A stretch of DNA of 64,000 nucleotides. Source: Streptomyces sp. NBC_00287. GTDB taxonomy: Bacteria; Actinomycetota; Actinomycetes; Streptomycetales; Streptomycetaceae. Positions 42,625-50,455 of the stretch are shown one piece after another. The notes beneath the pieces are model-generated. The model did not search any database, was not told where the DNA came from, and was given only the letters and a program-made list of their open reading frames with translations. Numbering within the stretch: the stretch's first letter is position 1; every line of letters starts with the position of its first letter. Both the position numbers and the translations under genes were made by a program. The stretch spans positions 4,278,001 to 4,342,000 of the forward strand of contig NZ_CP108053.1 of assembly GCF_036173105.1 (NCBI RefSeq), written 5' to 3'.

Positions 42625-42640
42625 TCGAACCCCTATTCGA
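42625..42640. promoter_or_regulatory. LexA (SOS) box-like palindrome
   Basis: TCGAACCCCTATTCGA: the actinobacterial SOS box is TCGAAC-N4-GTTCGA, and this site differs at one position (A for G). It lies 62 bp upstream of the hydrolase start. Function is inferred from the match only. Confidence 0.5.
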
Positions 42641-42806
42641 AAATGCCGTCTCGGCGGGCAACACCCCTCATTCGAGTGACCTCCCTCAAGGATTGATGGC
42701 CGCCGCCGAGGGGAGATCTTCAACGGGAGGCGGACCGCTCGGGGAAACCGGTCCGAGGGGAATGACCCTGAGAGCTCGGGGCTCCGGGTCAGCACAGGGG
42801 AGGACA

Positions 42807-42834
42807 GGCCCCGGCGCCGCATGGCGCCGGGGCC
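42807..42834. terminator. Hairpin, 12-bp perfect stem
   Basis: GGCCCCGGCGCC at 42807-42818 is exactly inverted at 42823-42834 with a GCAT loop. It lies 164 bp beyond the dmdR1 stop, in the right orientation to end its transcript. Confidence 0.72.
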
Positions 42835-42997
42835 CTCCACACGTCTGCGGCGCATCCTCCGCCCCCTCAGGTCATATGCCCCTCGCGACAGCCTCGCACG
42901 CGAAGCGCCGGAGCGCTGCGATTCGGCGGACTGAATCTTGGAAACGACGAGATCGCGTCGGTCGCCTCAACTGCCCCTGTGGTTGCGGGAGTTGCGG

Positions 42998-43690
42998 TCA
43001 GCGCTTGGCGACGAACACATGCGAGGCGATGTCCGCCTCCAGCTCGGCCGCCTCGCCGCCGCTGCCCACCAGCACACCGCCCGCCGACTCGGTCACGCTC
43101 ACCACCGAGCCGGGCTGCACGCCCGCGCGACGCAGCGTGTACATCAGCTGCGCGTCCGTCTGGATCGGCTCGCCGATCCGGCGTACGACGACGGTCTTGC
43201 CCTCCACGCCCGGGTCCAGCTCGGCCAGCGACACCATGCCCTCGTCGAGGAAGGGGTCGGCGCCGTCCTTCTCGCCGAGCTCCTCAAGGCCCGGGATCGG
43301 GTTGCCGTAGGGCGACTCGGTGGGGTGCCGGAGGAGCTCCAGGACGCGCCGCTCCACGGCCTCGCTCATCACGTGCTCCCAGCGGCAGGCCTCGGCGTGC
43401 ACCTGCTCCCACTCCAGGCCGATCACGTCGACGAGGAGACACTCGGCGAGACGGTGCTTGCGCATCACGCGGGTGGCCAGGCGACGACCCTCGTCCGTCA
43501 GCTCCAGGTGGCGGTCGGAGGCGACGGACACCAGGCCGTCACGCTCCATTCGCGCCACGGTCTGGCTGACGGTCGGCCCGCTCTGGTCGAGCCGCTCGGC
43601 GATCCTGGCACGCATGGGGACCACACCTTCCTCTTCCAGCTCGAGGATGGTGCGGAGATACATCTCCGTGGTGTCGATCAGTCCGGACAT
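42998..43690 (-). CDS. dmdR1: DmdR1/IdeR-type iron-dependent transcriptional regulator
   Basis: This 230-residue DtxR-family metalloregulator represses iron-uptake and siderophore genes when Fe2+ is bound. It has an N-terminal winged helix (LIDTTEMYLRTILELEEEGVVPMRARIAERLDQSGPTVSQTVARMERDGL), a metal-binding/dimer domain (HRLAECLLVDVIGLEWEQVHAEACRWEHVMSEAVERR) and a C-terminal SH3-like domain (VRRIGEPIQTDAQLMYTLRRAGVQPGSVVSV). The length equals S. coelicolor DmdR1. The ATG at 43690 follows AAGGGG. The neighbouring SIS gene order matches the coelicolor locus. A long open frame runs antiparallel across it. Confidence 0.93.
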   Translation of the reverse strand: MSGLIDTTEMYLRTILELEEEGVVPMRARIAERLDQSGPTVSQTVARMERDGLVSVASDRHLELTDEGRRLATRVMRKHRLAECLLVDVIGLEWEQVHAEACRWEHVMSEAVERRVLELLRHPTESPYGNPIPGLEELGEKDGADPFLDEGMVSLAELDPGVEGKTVVVRRIGEPIQTDAQLMYTLRRAGVQPGSVVSVTESAGGVLVGSGGEAAELEADIASHVFVAKR

Positions 43691-43975
43691 ACGTGCCCCT
43701 TGATGAGATCTGCCGGAAGCGCGACAGCTTCGCGGCGCGTGCGCTGGCCCTGGCCTCAATTCTGACGCATAGCGCTGACAACCGTGCCGCGCCGTTGAAA
43801 CCAGGGGGTTTCGCGCTTGTACGCGGCTCCCGTACGGGCGCATCCGCCGTGCGCCCCCGGCGGCCGTACCGCCGTATTGACACCGCTGTGGTCCAGACCG
43901 CACGGTGATCCGCGACACAGATCACGACCGTTCACGACCGCCACCGCACTTTCGCACGGCAAAGGGGCCCCGCGC

Positions 43976-44731
43976 ATGAGCGACCGCAAGCTGGCCGGCC
44001 AGTTCTTCGACGCCGCGATCGGGCTGCTCCAGCGGGTCCGCGACGAGGAGGCCGGGAACATCGAGGCGGCCGGCACGCTGCTCGCCGACACGGTCGCCGA
44101 GGGCGGGCGGCTGTTCGCCTTCGGGGCCGGGCACTCCTCGCTCGCCGCGCAGGACGTCGTCTACCGCGCGGGCGGGCTGGCGCTGATGAACCTGCTGGCC
44201 GTGCCGGGTGTCGTCGGCGTCGATGTGATGCCCGCGACGCTGGGTTCCGCGCTGGAGCGGGTCGACGGGCTCGCCGCCGCCGTACTGGACAGCTCGCCGC
44301 TGCGCGCCGGGGACGTCCTGGTGATCGTCTCGCTGTCCGGGCGCAACGCGCTGCCCGTGGAGATGGCCATGAACGCCCGCGCGCTGGGCGTGAAGGTCAT
44401 CGGGGTGACGTCCGTGGCCTACGCCTCCGAGACGAAGTCGCGGCATGTCTCCGGGACGTATCTGAAGGACCACTGCGATCTGGTGCTCGACTCCAAGATC
44501 GCCGTCGGGGACGCCGAGCTGACCCTGGACACCGTTCCGGCGCCGTTCGCGCCCGCGTCCACGGTCGTCACCACGGCCCTGCTCCAGGCGGTCATGGCCA
44601 CGGCGGCCGGCGCCCTGGCCGACCGCGGCATCGAACCGCCCCTGCTGCGCTCGGGCAACGTGGACGGCGGCCATGAGTGGAACGGCCGGGTGATGGCGGA
44701 GTACGGGGACCGGATCTTCTACCAGCGGTGA
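43976..44731 (+). CDS. SIS-domain sugar-phosphate isomerase-like protein
   Basis: This is a 251-residue protein with a SIS domain: RLFAFGAGHSSLAAQDVVYRAGGLAL, VLVIVSLSGRNALPVEMAMNARALGVKVIGVTS, and the C-terminal RSGNVDGGHEWNGRVMAEYGDRI. The family (PF10432-like; GmhA/AgaS-type) binds phosphosugars, and activity is not proven. The ATG at 43976 is preferred over an upstream start. The divergent gap to dmdR1 (285 bp) should hold both promoters; I see no classical iron box in it. Confidence 0.85.
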   Translation: MSDRKLAGQFFDAAIGLLQRVRDEEAGNIEAAGTLLADTVAEGGRLFAFGAGHSSLAAQDVVYRAGGLALMNLLAVPGVVGVDVMPATLGSALERVDGLAAAVLDSSPLRAGDVLVIVSLSGRNALPVEMAMNARALGVKVIGVTSVAYASETKSRHVSGTYLKDHCDLVLDSKIAVGDAELTLDTVPAPFAPASTVVTTALLQAVMATAAGALADRGIEPPLLRSGNVDGGHEWNGRVMAEYGDRIFYQR

Positions 44732-44735
44732 GCTC

Positions 44736-46133
44736 TCAGGTGGCGCTCGCCAGGTCCAGGGCCGTCGCGATGCGTGCCGCCACGTCCTCCGCGTAGGTCG
44801 CGTCGGAGCGTTCGAAGGGGGTTCGGCCGCCGCCGCGCAGGAACGTCACCACGCCCAGCGTCCGGCCCCGGCTGCGCAGCACCGCGCACAGGGCGTGCAC
44901 CGAGTCGGACGGCCACTGGCGGGCCTCGGCCCACAGGCGGGCCTGTTCCGGCGGCACTGTGCCGACGCTGGCCCGGACCGATCCGGCGCGCGCCACGCAC
45001 TGGAGCGCCGGGTGCCCTTCGGTGTAGCGCACGGGCAGGCCCGCGGCGCCGGTGGGCAGGCTGGGGCCCGGGGCGCCGGAGGGGGTGGCGGCGGTTCTGA
45101 CCAGACGGACCGGGGCGGCGGTGTCCGCGTCGCTCAGGGTGCCGCCCGCGACGCGGTCGATCAGCGCGTGGTCGGCGAATCCGGCGAGCGCGAAGTCGAG
45201 GTGGACGGTGGCCGCCTCCGCGGGGTCCTCGCACTCCGCGGCGGCCCGCGCGGCACGGTGCATCTGGTTGGTACGGAAGCGCAGCAGCGCCGCCTCCTGC
45301 TCGCCCTGCTTGGCCTCGGTGACGTCCTGGAAGAGCCAGCCCACGCCCAGCGGCACCGGCTCCTCGGCGAGCGGCGAGGCCAGCCGTACGAAGCCGCAGC
45401 GCCAGCAGCGCCGCTGGTCGCCGTCGGGGGTGCGCACACTGACCCAGATCTCGGCCGGGGCGGGCGGCGCGCCTTCCGCGAGGACATGGGTGAGCGCGCT
45501 CTCCAGTTCCTCGACGCCCTGGGCGAGCAGTTCCCCGAGCGGGCGACCCAGGACGGACGTACGGCCGATGCCGAGCGCGCGGGCGGCGTGCGCGTTGACG
45601 ACGGCGGGGCGCAGGTCGGCGTCGACGAGTACGACGCCCCAGGAGGCGTCCTCGAAGAGGGCCTCGCTGAGTGCGATGGACCGCTCCAGGTCGATCTGCG
45701 CGTGCACCTCGCTGAAGGCGCAGTACACACCGGCGGGCTTGCCGTCGGGACCGCGTACGGCCGCGGACTGGGTCCGTACGAGGACCCGCCCGCCGTCCTT
45801 GGTGAGCAGCGCGAACTCGTGCACCTGTCGGCCCGGGGAGTCCATGGAGGACATCAGCCGCGCCTCGACCTCCTCGGCGTCGGCGCTGCGCACGGCCCAG
45901 CCGGCGAAGCCGTGCCGCCCCACCGCCTCGGCGGCGGTCCAGCCGAGGATCCGCTCGGCCTCACGGTTCCAGTGGGTCACGACACCGTCGGCGTCGAAGG
46001 CGCACAGTGCCGCGTCCATGCCGTCCAGCAGCGCGGCGAGCAGATCGGAGCCGCCGGTGCCCTCGGGACCGGCCCGCTCGGGTTCGTCCGGCCCCAGCTC
46101 GTCGGTGGTCCCACTACGCCGGGAAGCACTCAC
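44736..46133 (-). CDS. PAS-GAF sensor protein without recognisable output domain
   Basis: This is a 466-residue cytoplasmic protein. PAS 1 is at residues about 30-145 (LLDGMDAALCAFDADGVVTHWNREAERILGWTAAEAVGR). PAS 2 is at about 160-275 (VVLVDADLRPAVVNAHAARALGIGRTSVLGRPLGELL, with WRCGFVRL). A C-terminal GAF-like region (ALCAVLRSRGRTLGVVTFLRGGGRTPFERSD) ends the protein. No PP2C phosphatase, kinase or HTH is seen. The GTG at 46133 with AGGGGGT upstream was chosen. It is convergent with the SIS gene, with a 4-bp gap. The target is unknown. Confidence 0.83.
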   Translation of the reverse strand: MSASRRSGTTDELGPDEPERAGPEGTGGSDLLAALLDGMDAALCAFDADGVVTHWNREAERILGWTAAEAVGRHGFAGWAVRSADAEEVEARLMSSMDSPGRQVHEFALLTKDGGRVLVRTQSAAVRGPDGKPAGVYCAFSEVHAQIDLERSIALSEALFEDASWGVVLVDADLRPAVVNAHAARALGIGRTSVLGRPLGELLAQGVEELESALTHVLAEGAPPAPAEIWVSVRTPDGDQRRCWRCGFVRLASPLAEEPVPLGVGWLFQDVTEAKQGEQEAALLRFRTNQMHRAARAAAECEDPAEAATVHLDFALAGFADHALIDRVAGGTLSDADTAAPVRLVRTAATPSGAPGPSLPTGAAGLPVRYTEGHPALQCVARAGSVRASVGTVPPEQARLWAEARQWPSDSVHALCAVLRSRGRTLGVVTFLRGGGRTPFERSDATYAEDVAARIATALDLASAT

Positions 46134-46276
46134 CTGGACCCCCTGCCAAGCCGCGTCCGCACGCGTACGGTGCGGCGGTTCGCCCACTAACAATCATTCA
46201 ACTCGAACGTGACGCAGCACACACCGGGTTCCCACAAGATTGAAGGAATCGTTGTACGCCGGAGACGTCGTACCAC

Positions 46277-46723
46277 TCAGCGCTCGAGCCGCAGTGTGAG
46301 CCACACTTCGGTCTCGTCCTCGGGCGCCACATAGCGCTCGACCTCGACAAACCCCCGCGCCTCGGCAAAACGCAGCCCGTCGGTGTTGGCGGCGAGGACG
46401 ACGGTCTGGATGCCCTGGGCACCGAGCACACGCGCGTGCGCGAGGCAGTGGTCGTAGAGGGCCGCCCCGAAGCCGCGCCCCCGGAATTCGGGCAGCACGC
46501 GCGCGATGACGGTGGCCACCGCTTCCTCGCCGTCCGGTGGCCGCACGGTCGAGCATCCGACGAGTACGTCCCCGAGGTAGGCGTTCTCCAGCCGGTGCCG
46601 ACCGCTGCGTTCGCGCACCTCGTCGGGGCTCAGCTCGTCGGGCGGCACGATGAGGTTGTGGACGTACCGCCACTGCTCCAGCATGCGGTCGCCGTCCACC
46701 GGTACGACACGAAGATCATCCAC
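46277..46723 (-). CDS. GNAT-family N-acetyltransferase
   Basis: This 148-residue GNAT has an A motif at VIARVLPEFRGRGFGAALYDHCL (R/QxxGxG/A) and a C-terminal GFVEVERYVAPEDETEVWLTLRLER. The GTG at 46723, preceded by GGGGAGAT, is preferred over the ATG at 46756. An interrupted inverted repeat (TCAACCT ... AGGTTGA, 46753-46777) sits just upstream and overlaps the -35 element of the divergent promoter at 46774. Confidence 0.78.
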   Translation of the reverse strand: MDDLRVVPVDGDRMLEQWRYVHNLIVPPDELSPDEVRERSGRHRLENAYLGDVLVGCSTVRPPDGEEAVATVIARVLPEFRGRGFGAALYDHCLAHARVLGAQGIQTVVLAANTDGLRFAEARGFVEVERYVAPEDETEVWLTLRLER

Positions 46724-46773
46724 GTCTGGGATCTCCCCACGGCGCGTACACCTCAACCTTGAGAAAAAAGAGG

Positions 46774-46802
46774 TTGAACCCGCCGCTGTCGCTTCCTAGT
46801 GT
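46774..46802 (+). promoter_or_regulatory. Strong-looking sigma-70 type promoter
   Basis: TTGAAC at 46774-46779 and TAGTGT at 46797-46802 with exactly 17 bp between. Both hexamers fit the principal streptomycete sigma factor. Initiation would be near 46809, in front of the ribosome site and the 12-codon ORF at 46836. Confidence 0.6.
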
Positions 46803-46835
46803 GTGGGGCACACGAGAAGGGAGGTGGTTCGGCAG

Positions 46836-46874
46836 ATGTATAAGAACCGGACGCGTGAGGTGGCTGCGGGCTAG
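46836..46874 (+). CDS. Tiny ORF, 12 codons, possible leader peptide or sRNA-encoded peptide
   Basis: ATG and TAG enclose MYKNRTREVAAG, basic at the N-terminus. AAGGGAGGTGG at 46817-46827 gives a near-ideal ribosome site 8 nt upstream, and a good promoter lies 35 bp further on. No gene follows on this strand, only a long hairpin at 46956-47026, so the transcript would be short (about 220 nt). Whether the peptide is made is unknown. It is too short to compare with families. Confidence 0.45.
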   Translation: MYKNRTREVAAG

Positions 46875-46955
46875 CGGCCCAGCACCCCACTAGTTGCGGT
46901 GCCGGACCAGCACGTGACAGATGCGTGCAGCCGGCCCAATCCCAGGCAGTCACCC

Positions 46956-47026
46956 GACCCGCGAGCTCGCCGGTACGTCCGGCCGGCTCCCCCGCCGTCA
47001 GGCGGAGGAACCCGAGCTCGCGGGTC
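46956..47026. terminator. Two-way terminator hairpin, 14-bp stem
   Basis: GACCCGCGAGCTCG at 46956-46969 is exactly inverted at 47013-47026, with a smaller CCGCC-GTCA-GGCGG hairpin nested inside. It lies just beyond the citrate synthase stop (minus strand) and downstream of the tiny ORF (plus strand), so it can end both transcripts. Confidence 0.72.
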
Positions 47027-47046
47027 GTCTGCGTGCTGGGCGGCTC

Positions 47047-48147
47047 TCAGCGCGCGATGTCGCCGTAGCCCTCGATCTCCTGAGGATTGCGCGACCCCGG
47101 CCCCACGTACCGCGCGGACGGCCGCACCAGCCGAGCCGTGCGCTTCTGCTCCAGGATGTGCGCCGACCACCCGGCGGTGCGGGCACACGTGAACATCGAC
47201 GTGAACATGTGCGCCGGCACCTCGGCGAAGTCGAGGACGATCGCCGCCCAGAACTCCACGTTGGTGGCCAGCACCCGGTCGGGGCGGCGGGCGTGCAGCT
47301 CCGCCAGGGCCGCCTTCTCCAGCGCCTCGGCCACCTCGAAGCGCGGCGCGCCCAGCTCACGGGCGGTGCGGCGCAGCACACGCGCGCGTGGGTCCTCGGC
47401 GCGGTACACGCGGTGCCCGAAGCCCATCAGGCGCTCGCCCCTGTCCAGGGCCTGCTTCACATACGCCTCGGCATCCCCGGTGCGCTCGATCTCCTCGATC
47501 ATGTACAGCACGCGCGAGGGGGCTCCGCCGTGCAGCGGCCCGGACATCGCCCCCACGGCGCCCGACAGCGCGGCGGCCACATCCGCGCCCGTGGACGCGA
47601 TCACGCGCGCGGTGAAGGTGGAGGCGTTCATGCCGTGCTCGGCGGCGGAGGTCCAGTACGCGTCAACGGCCGCGACATGCTTGGGGTCCGGCTCGCCCCG
47701 CCAGCGGATCATGAACCGCTCGACGACGGACTGCGCCTTGTCGATCTCCCGCTGCGGAACCATCGGCAGACCCTGCCCGCGCGCGGACTGGGCGACGTAG
47801 GACAGCGCCATGACGGCGGCCCGGGCAAGGTCCTCGCGGGCCTGTTCGCCATCGATGTCGAGGAGCGGTTTCAGGCCCCACACGGGGGCCAGCATGGCGA
47901 GCGCGGACTGGACGTCGACGCGGATGTCGCCGGAGTGCACCGGGATCGGGAACGGCTCGGCAGGCGGCAGGCCGGGGTTGAAGGCCCCGTCGACGAGCAG
48001 GCCCCAGACGTTGCCGAACGAGACATGGCCGACGAGGTCCTCGATGTCGACGCCCCGGTACCTGAGTGCGCCGCCCTCCTTGTCGGGTTCGGCGATCTCC
48101 GTTTCGAACGCGACGACTCCTTCGAGTCCGGGTACGAAGTCGGACAT
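47047..48147 (-). CDS. Citrate synthase (second type, 2-methylcitrate-like)
   Basis: This 366-residue citrate synthase condenses acetyl-CoA (or propionyl-CoA) with oxaloacetate. It shows FETEIAEPDKEGGALRYRGVDIEDL, GPLHGGAPSRVL (catalytic histidine loop), GFGHRVYRAEDPRARVL (oxaloacetate-binding His/Arg) and the final Asp stretch VEFWAAIVLDFAEVP. The length and the RYRGVDIEDL start point to the short actinobacterial citrate/2-methylcitrate synthase group. The ATG at 48147 has GAGGGAG upstream. It is divergent from pdxH, an arrangement I recall at the coelicolor locus. Confidence 0.9.
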   Translation of the reverse strand: MSDFVPGLEGVVAFETEIAEPDKEGGALRYRGVDIEDLVGHVSFGNVWGLLVDGAFNPGLPPAEPFPIPVHSGDIRVDVQSALAMLAPVWGLKPLLDIDGEQAREDLARAAVMALSYVAQSARGQGLPMVPQREIDKAQSVVERFMIRWRGEPDPKHVAAVDAYWTSAAEHGMNASTFTARVIASTGADVAAALSGAVGAMSGPLHGGAPSRVLYMIEEIERTGDAEAYVKQALDRGERLMGFGHRVYRAEDPRARVLRRTARELGAPRFEVAEALEKAALAELHARRPDRVLATNVEFWAAIVLDFAEVPAHMFTSMFTCARTAGWSAHILEQKRTARLVRPSARYVGPGSRNPQEIEGYGDIAR

Positions 48148-48446
48148 CAGGCGGCTCCCTCGTGATGTGTGCGACAGATGGTGTTGTGGGGGTGATGGTG
48201 CGGACCGTGGCTCGTGCGGCAGGGACGGCTGCGCGCCCGGTGGATCCGCGGTCGTGGCTCTGACGGACTCGCGGTCCTGGGCGGTACCCCAGTGATGCCC
48301 CGTGCGGCTGGCGGTCACCCAACCGGAACGGCATCAGAACGATATCCCCGGGTGCCACCTTTGGGGAGGGCTTGCGGCACTGAGTGCCATGCAGTGATGA
48401 AGGACACCGTGCCGAACGGGCCGGGCACATACGGCAAGATGACCGC
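48148..48446. other. Divergent promoter region citrate synthase/pdxH, 299 bp
   Basis: The gap should hold the promoters of both genes. GATGGTGTTGTGG-type poly-G stretches near 48190 are notable, but I recognise no operator. No gene is supported. Confidence 0.4.
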
Positions 48447-49115
48447 GTGACCGACCGAGACGCCGTACCTCCGGACCCCGCCGCGATGCGCATGCATTAC
48501 CGGGCCGCGGGCCTCGCCGAGAACGAGCTGGCCGCCACGCCGGTGGAACAGTTCGCGCGCTGGTTCAAGCAGGCCGCGAGCGAGGCTCATCTGTTCGAGC
48601 CGAATGCCATGGTCGTCTCCACCGCGGACGCCGACGGCCGGCCGAGCTCCCGCACGGTGCTGCTGAAGCAGTTCGACGAGCAGGGCTTCGTCTTCTACAC
48701 CAACTACGACTCCCGCAAGGCCCGTGACCTGGCGGAGAACCCGTATGTCTCGCTGCTGTTCCCCTGGCATCCGATGGCCCGCCAGGTCATCGTCCAGGGC
48801 CTCGCGCGGCGCACCGGGCGCGATGAGACGGCCGCCTACTTCCGCACGCGTCCGCACGGCTCCCAGCTCGGCGCCTGGGCCAGCGAGCAGTCCTCGGTCA
48901 TCCCCACCCGCGCCGACCTGGACGCCTCCTACGCCGAACTGGCCGCCCGCTACCCGGAGGGCGAGCAGGTGCCCGTACCGCCGAACTGGGGCGGTTTCCG
49001 GGTGGCTCCGCAGTCGGTGGAGTTCTGGCAGGGCCGCGAGAACCGGCTGCACGACCGGCTGCGGTATGTGACCCAGCCGGACGGGAGCTGGCGGGTGGAG
49101 CGGCTCAGCCCCTGA
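48447..49115 (+). CDS. pdxH: Pyridoxamine 5'-phosphate oxidase
   Basis: This 222-residue FMN enzyme makes pyridoxal 5'-phosphate. It has MRMHYRAAGLAENELAATPVEQFARWFKQA, RPSSRTVLLKQFDEQGFVFYTNYDSRKARDL (FMN and PLP phosphate contacts), LLFPWHPMARQVIVQG, SQLGAWASEQSSVI and the diagnostic C-terminal VEFWQGRENRLHDRLRY. The length is that of the family. The GTG at 48447 gives the usual N-terminus. A diverged paralogue without the RLHDR ending is at 6980. Confidence 0.93.
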   Translation: MTDRDAVPPDPAAMRMHYRAAGLAENELAATPVEQFARWFKQAASEAHLFEPNAMVVSTADADGRPSSRTVLLKQFDEQGFVFYTNYDSRKARDLAENPYVSLLFPWHPMARQVIVQGLARRTGRDETAAYFRTRPHGSQLGAWASEQSSVIPTRADLDASYAELAARYPEGEQVPVPPNWGGFRVAPQSVEFWQGRENRLHDRLRYVTQPDGSWRVERLSP

Positions 49116-49121
49116 GCGCCT

Positions 49122-49733
49122 TCAGGTTTTGAGGGTCTCGTCCAGTAGGGCGGCCCACTGCGCCACCACCCGCTCGCGCCGCCCCTTGTCGTCCGTCAGC
49201 AGGTTCGCGAGCCCCAGCCCCCGGGCCATGTCCAGCAGCCCCTGCACGGTTTCCCGCACCCCCGGCTCGGACTCGTCCGCGCCGAGCAGGTCTACGGCGA
49301 TGCGGTGCGTCTCGCGGCCGACGCGGGCCTCGAGTTCGGTGACCCTGGGGCGCAGCTGCTCCTCGTTGGAGGCGGCGACCCACAGGTGCAGGGCGGCGCG
49401 GAACAGGGGCCCGGTGTAGAGGTCGACCAGCGCCGTCACCACCGCCCGTCGGTTCTCCGCCGCGCCTTCCGGGAACAGCGCCCGCAGGGCCGTGGAGCGT
49501 TCCTCGGCGACGTACTCGACGGCCGCCGTGAAGAGGTCCTCGCGGGTCGGGAAGTGGTGCTGCGCGGCGCCCCGGGAGACCCCGGCGCGCTCGGCGACGA
49601 CGGACACCGTGGAGCCCGCCCAGCCGTGTTCGGCGAGGCAGGCCACGGCGGCCTCCAGGAGCCGCTGCCGGGTCGCCCGGCTGCGGTCCTGCTTGGGCAC
49701 GCGGTCGCGTTCCGCCGTACTCACACCACCCAT
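49122..49733 (-). CDS. TetR-family regulator (last gene of the carboxylation operon)
   Basis: This is a 203-residue TetR regulator with an N-terminal HTH (RLLEAAVACLAEHGWAGSTVSVVAERAGVSRGAAQHHFPTREDLFTAAVEYVAEE) and a helical C-terminal ligand pocket. The start ATG at 49733 overlaps the enoyl-CoA hydratase 3' end by 13 bp, so it is co-transcribed with the eight-gene catabolic operon. The likely target is the palindrome GCAAGC-GT-GCTTGC at 59171, in front of the operon, with a CoA thioester as plausible ligand. It is not an obvious match for the other (ATCTGACG) palindrome. Confidence 0.88.
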   Translation of the reverse strand: MGGVSTAERDRVPKQDRSRATRQRLLEAAVACLAEHGWAGSTVSVVAERAGVSRGAAQHHFPTREDLFTAAVEYVAEERSTALRALFPEGAAENRRAVVTALVDLYTGPLFRAALHLWVAASNEEQLRPRVTELEARVGRETHRIAVDLLGADESEPGVRETVQGLLDMARGLGLANLLTDDKGRRERVVAQWAALLDETLKT

Positions 49734-50455
49734 GAGGGATCCCGTCGCTCCAGGAAGGCCGTCATACCCTCGCGGGCCCGCGGGGCGGAGAACAGCCGGG
49801 CCGAGAGCGCGGTGAGGTCGGCCGCGTCCCGGTCGAATGACTCCAGCACCCTAGCCGTGAGCAGCCGCTTGGTCTCGGCCAGGGCCTCGGGGGCGGAGCG
49901 CCGGAGGCCGTCGAGGATGGGTTCCAGTACGGCGTCCACGTCGTCCCCCGCGGCCGTCAGCAGGCCGATACGGGCCGCCTCGGGGGCGTCGAAGCGCTCG
50001 CCGGTGAGGTAGTAGCGGGCGAGGGCGCGGGGGTCGGTACGCGGCAGCAGGGGGAGCGAGATGACCGCGGGGGCCACCCCGATCCGGACCTCCGTGAACG
50101 CGAAGCTCGCCGAGTGCGCGGCGGCGGCGATGTCACAGGCGGCCAACAGGCCGAGGCCGCCCGCGCGTACATGGCCGGTGACCCGCGCGACGACCGGCCG
50201 GGGCAGCTCCACGATCTGCCGGAGCAGACCGACCAGCGCGTCCGGGTGGGGCGGGTCGCGCAGGTCGGCGCCGGCGCTGAAGGTGTTGCCGGTGTGGGTG
50301 AGGACGACCGCGCGGACGTCCGTGTCCTTGGCGCATTCGGTGAGCGCGTCGGCGAGTTCGCCGACCAGGGCCGCCGACAGGGCGTTGCGGTTGTCCGGCG
50401 AGTCGAGGCTGAGGGTCTCGACGCCACGCGCGCGTGTGCGGCCGATCAGCGTCAC
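49721..50455 (-). CDS. Enoyl-CoA hydratase family protein
   Basis: This 244-residue crotonase-fold enzyme shows DNRNALSAALVGELADAL, AVVLTHTGNTFSAGADLRD (CoA/oxyanion loop), GHVRAGGLGLLAACDIAAAAHSASFAFTEVRIGVAPAVISLPLL and a C-terminal EGMTAFLERRDPSWVV. In this operon it probably acts as hydratase after the carboxylase (3-methylglutaconyl-CoA-type step). The GTG start at 50455 overlaps the ligase stop by 4 bp. Confidence 0.87.
   Translation of the reverse strand: MTLIGRTRARGVETLSLDSPDNRNALSAALVGELADALTECAKDTDVRAVVLTHTGNTFSAGADLRDPPHPDALVGLLRQIVELPRPVVARVTGHVRAGGLGLLAACDIAAAAHSASFAFTEVRIGVAPAVISLPLLPRTDPRALARYYLTGERFDAPEAARIGLLTAAGDDVDAVLEPILDGLRRSAPEALAETKRLLTARVLESFDRDAADLTALSARLFSAPRAREGMTAFLERRDPSWVV

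Larger units (their letters stand above)
42564..42997. other. Intergenic region between hydrolase and dmdR1
   Basis: This 434-bp region upstream of the hydrolase and downstream of dmdR1 holds a LexA-box-like palindrome (42625-42640) and a strong hairpin (42807-42834). No other gene is supported. It is less dense in coding signal than its surroundings. Confidence 0.5.

Noticed and set aside
49122..49733. TetR gene as regulator of the ATCTGACG palindrome regulon
   Set aside because: It lies in a different operon with its own distinct palindrome, and no ATCTGACG site is near it. It remains formally possible but unsupported.
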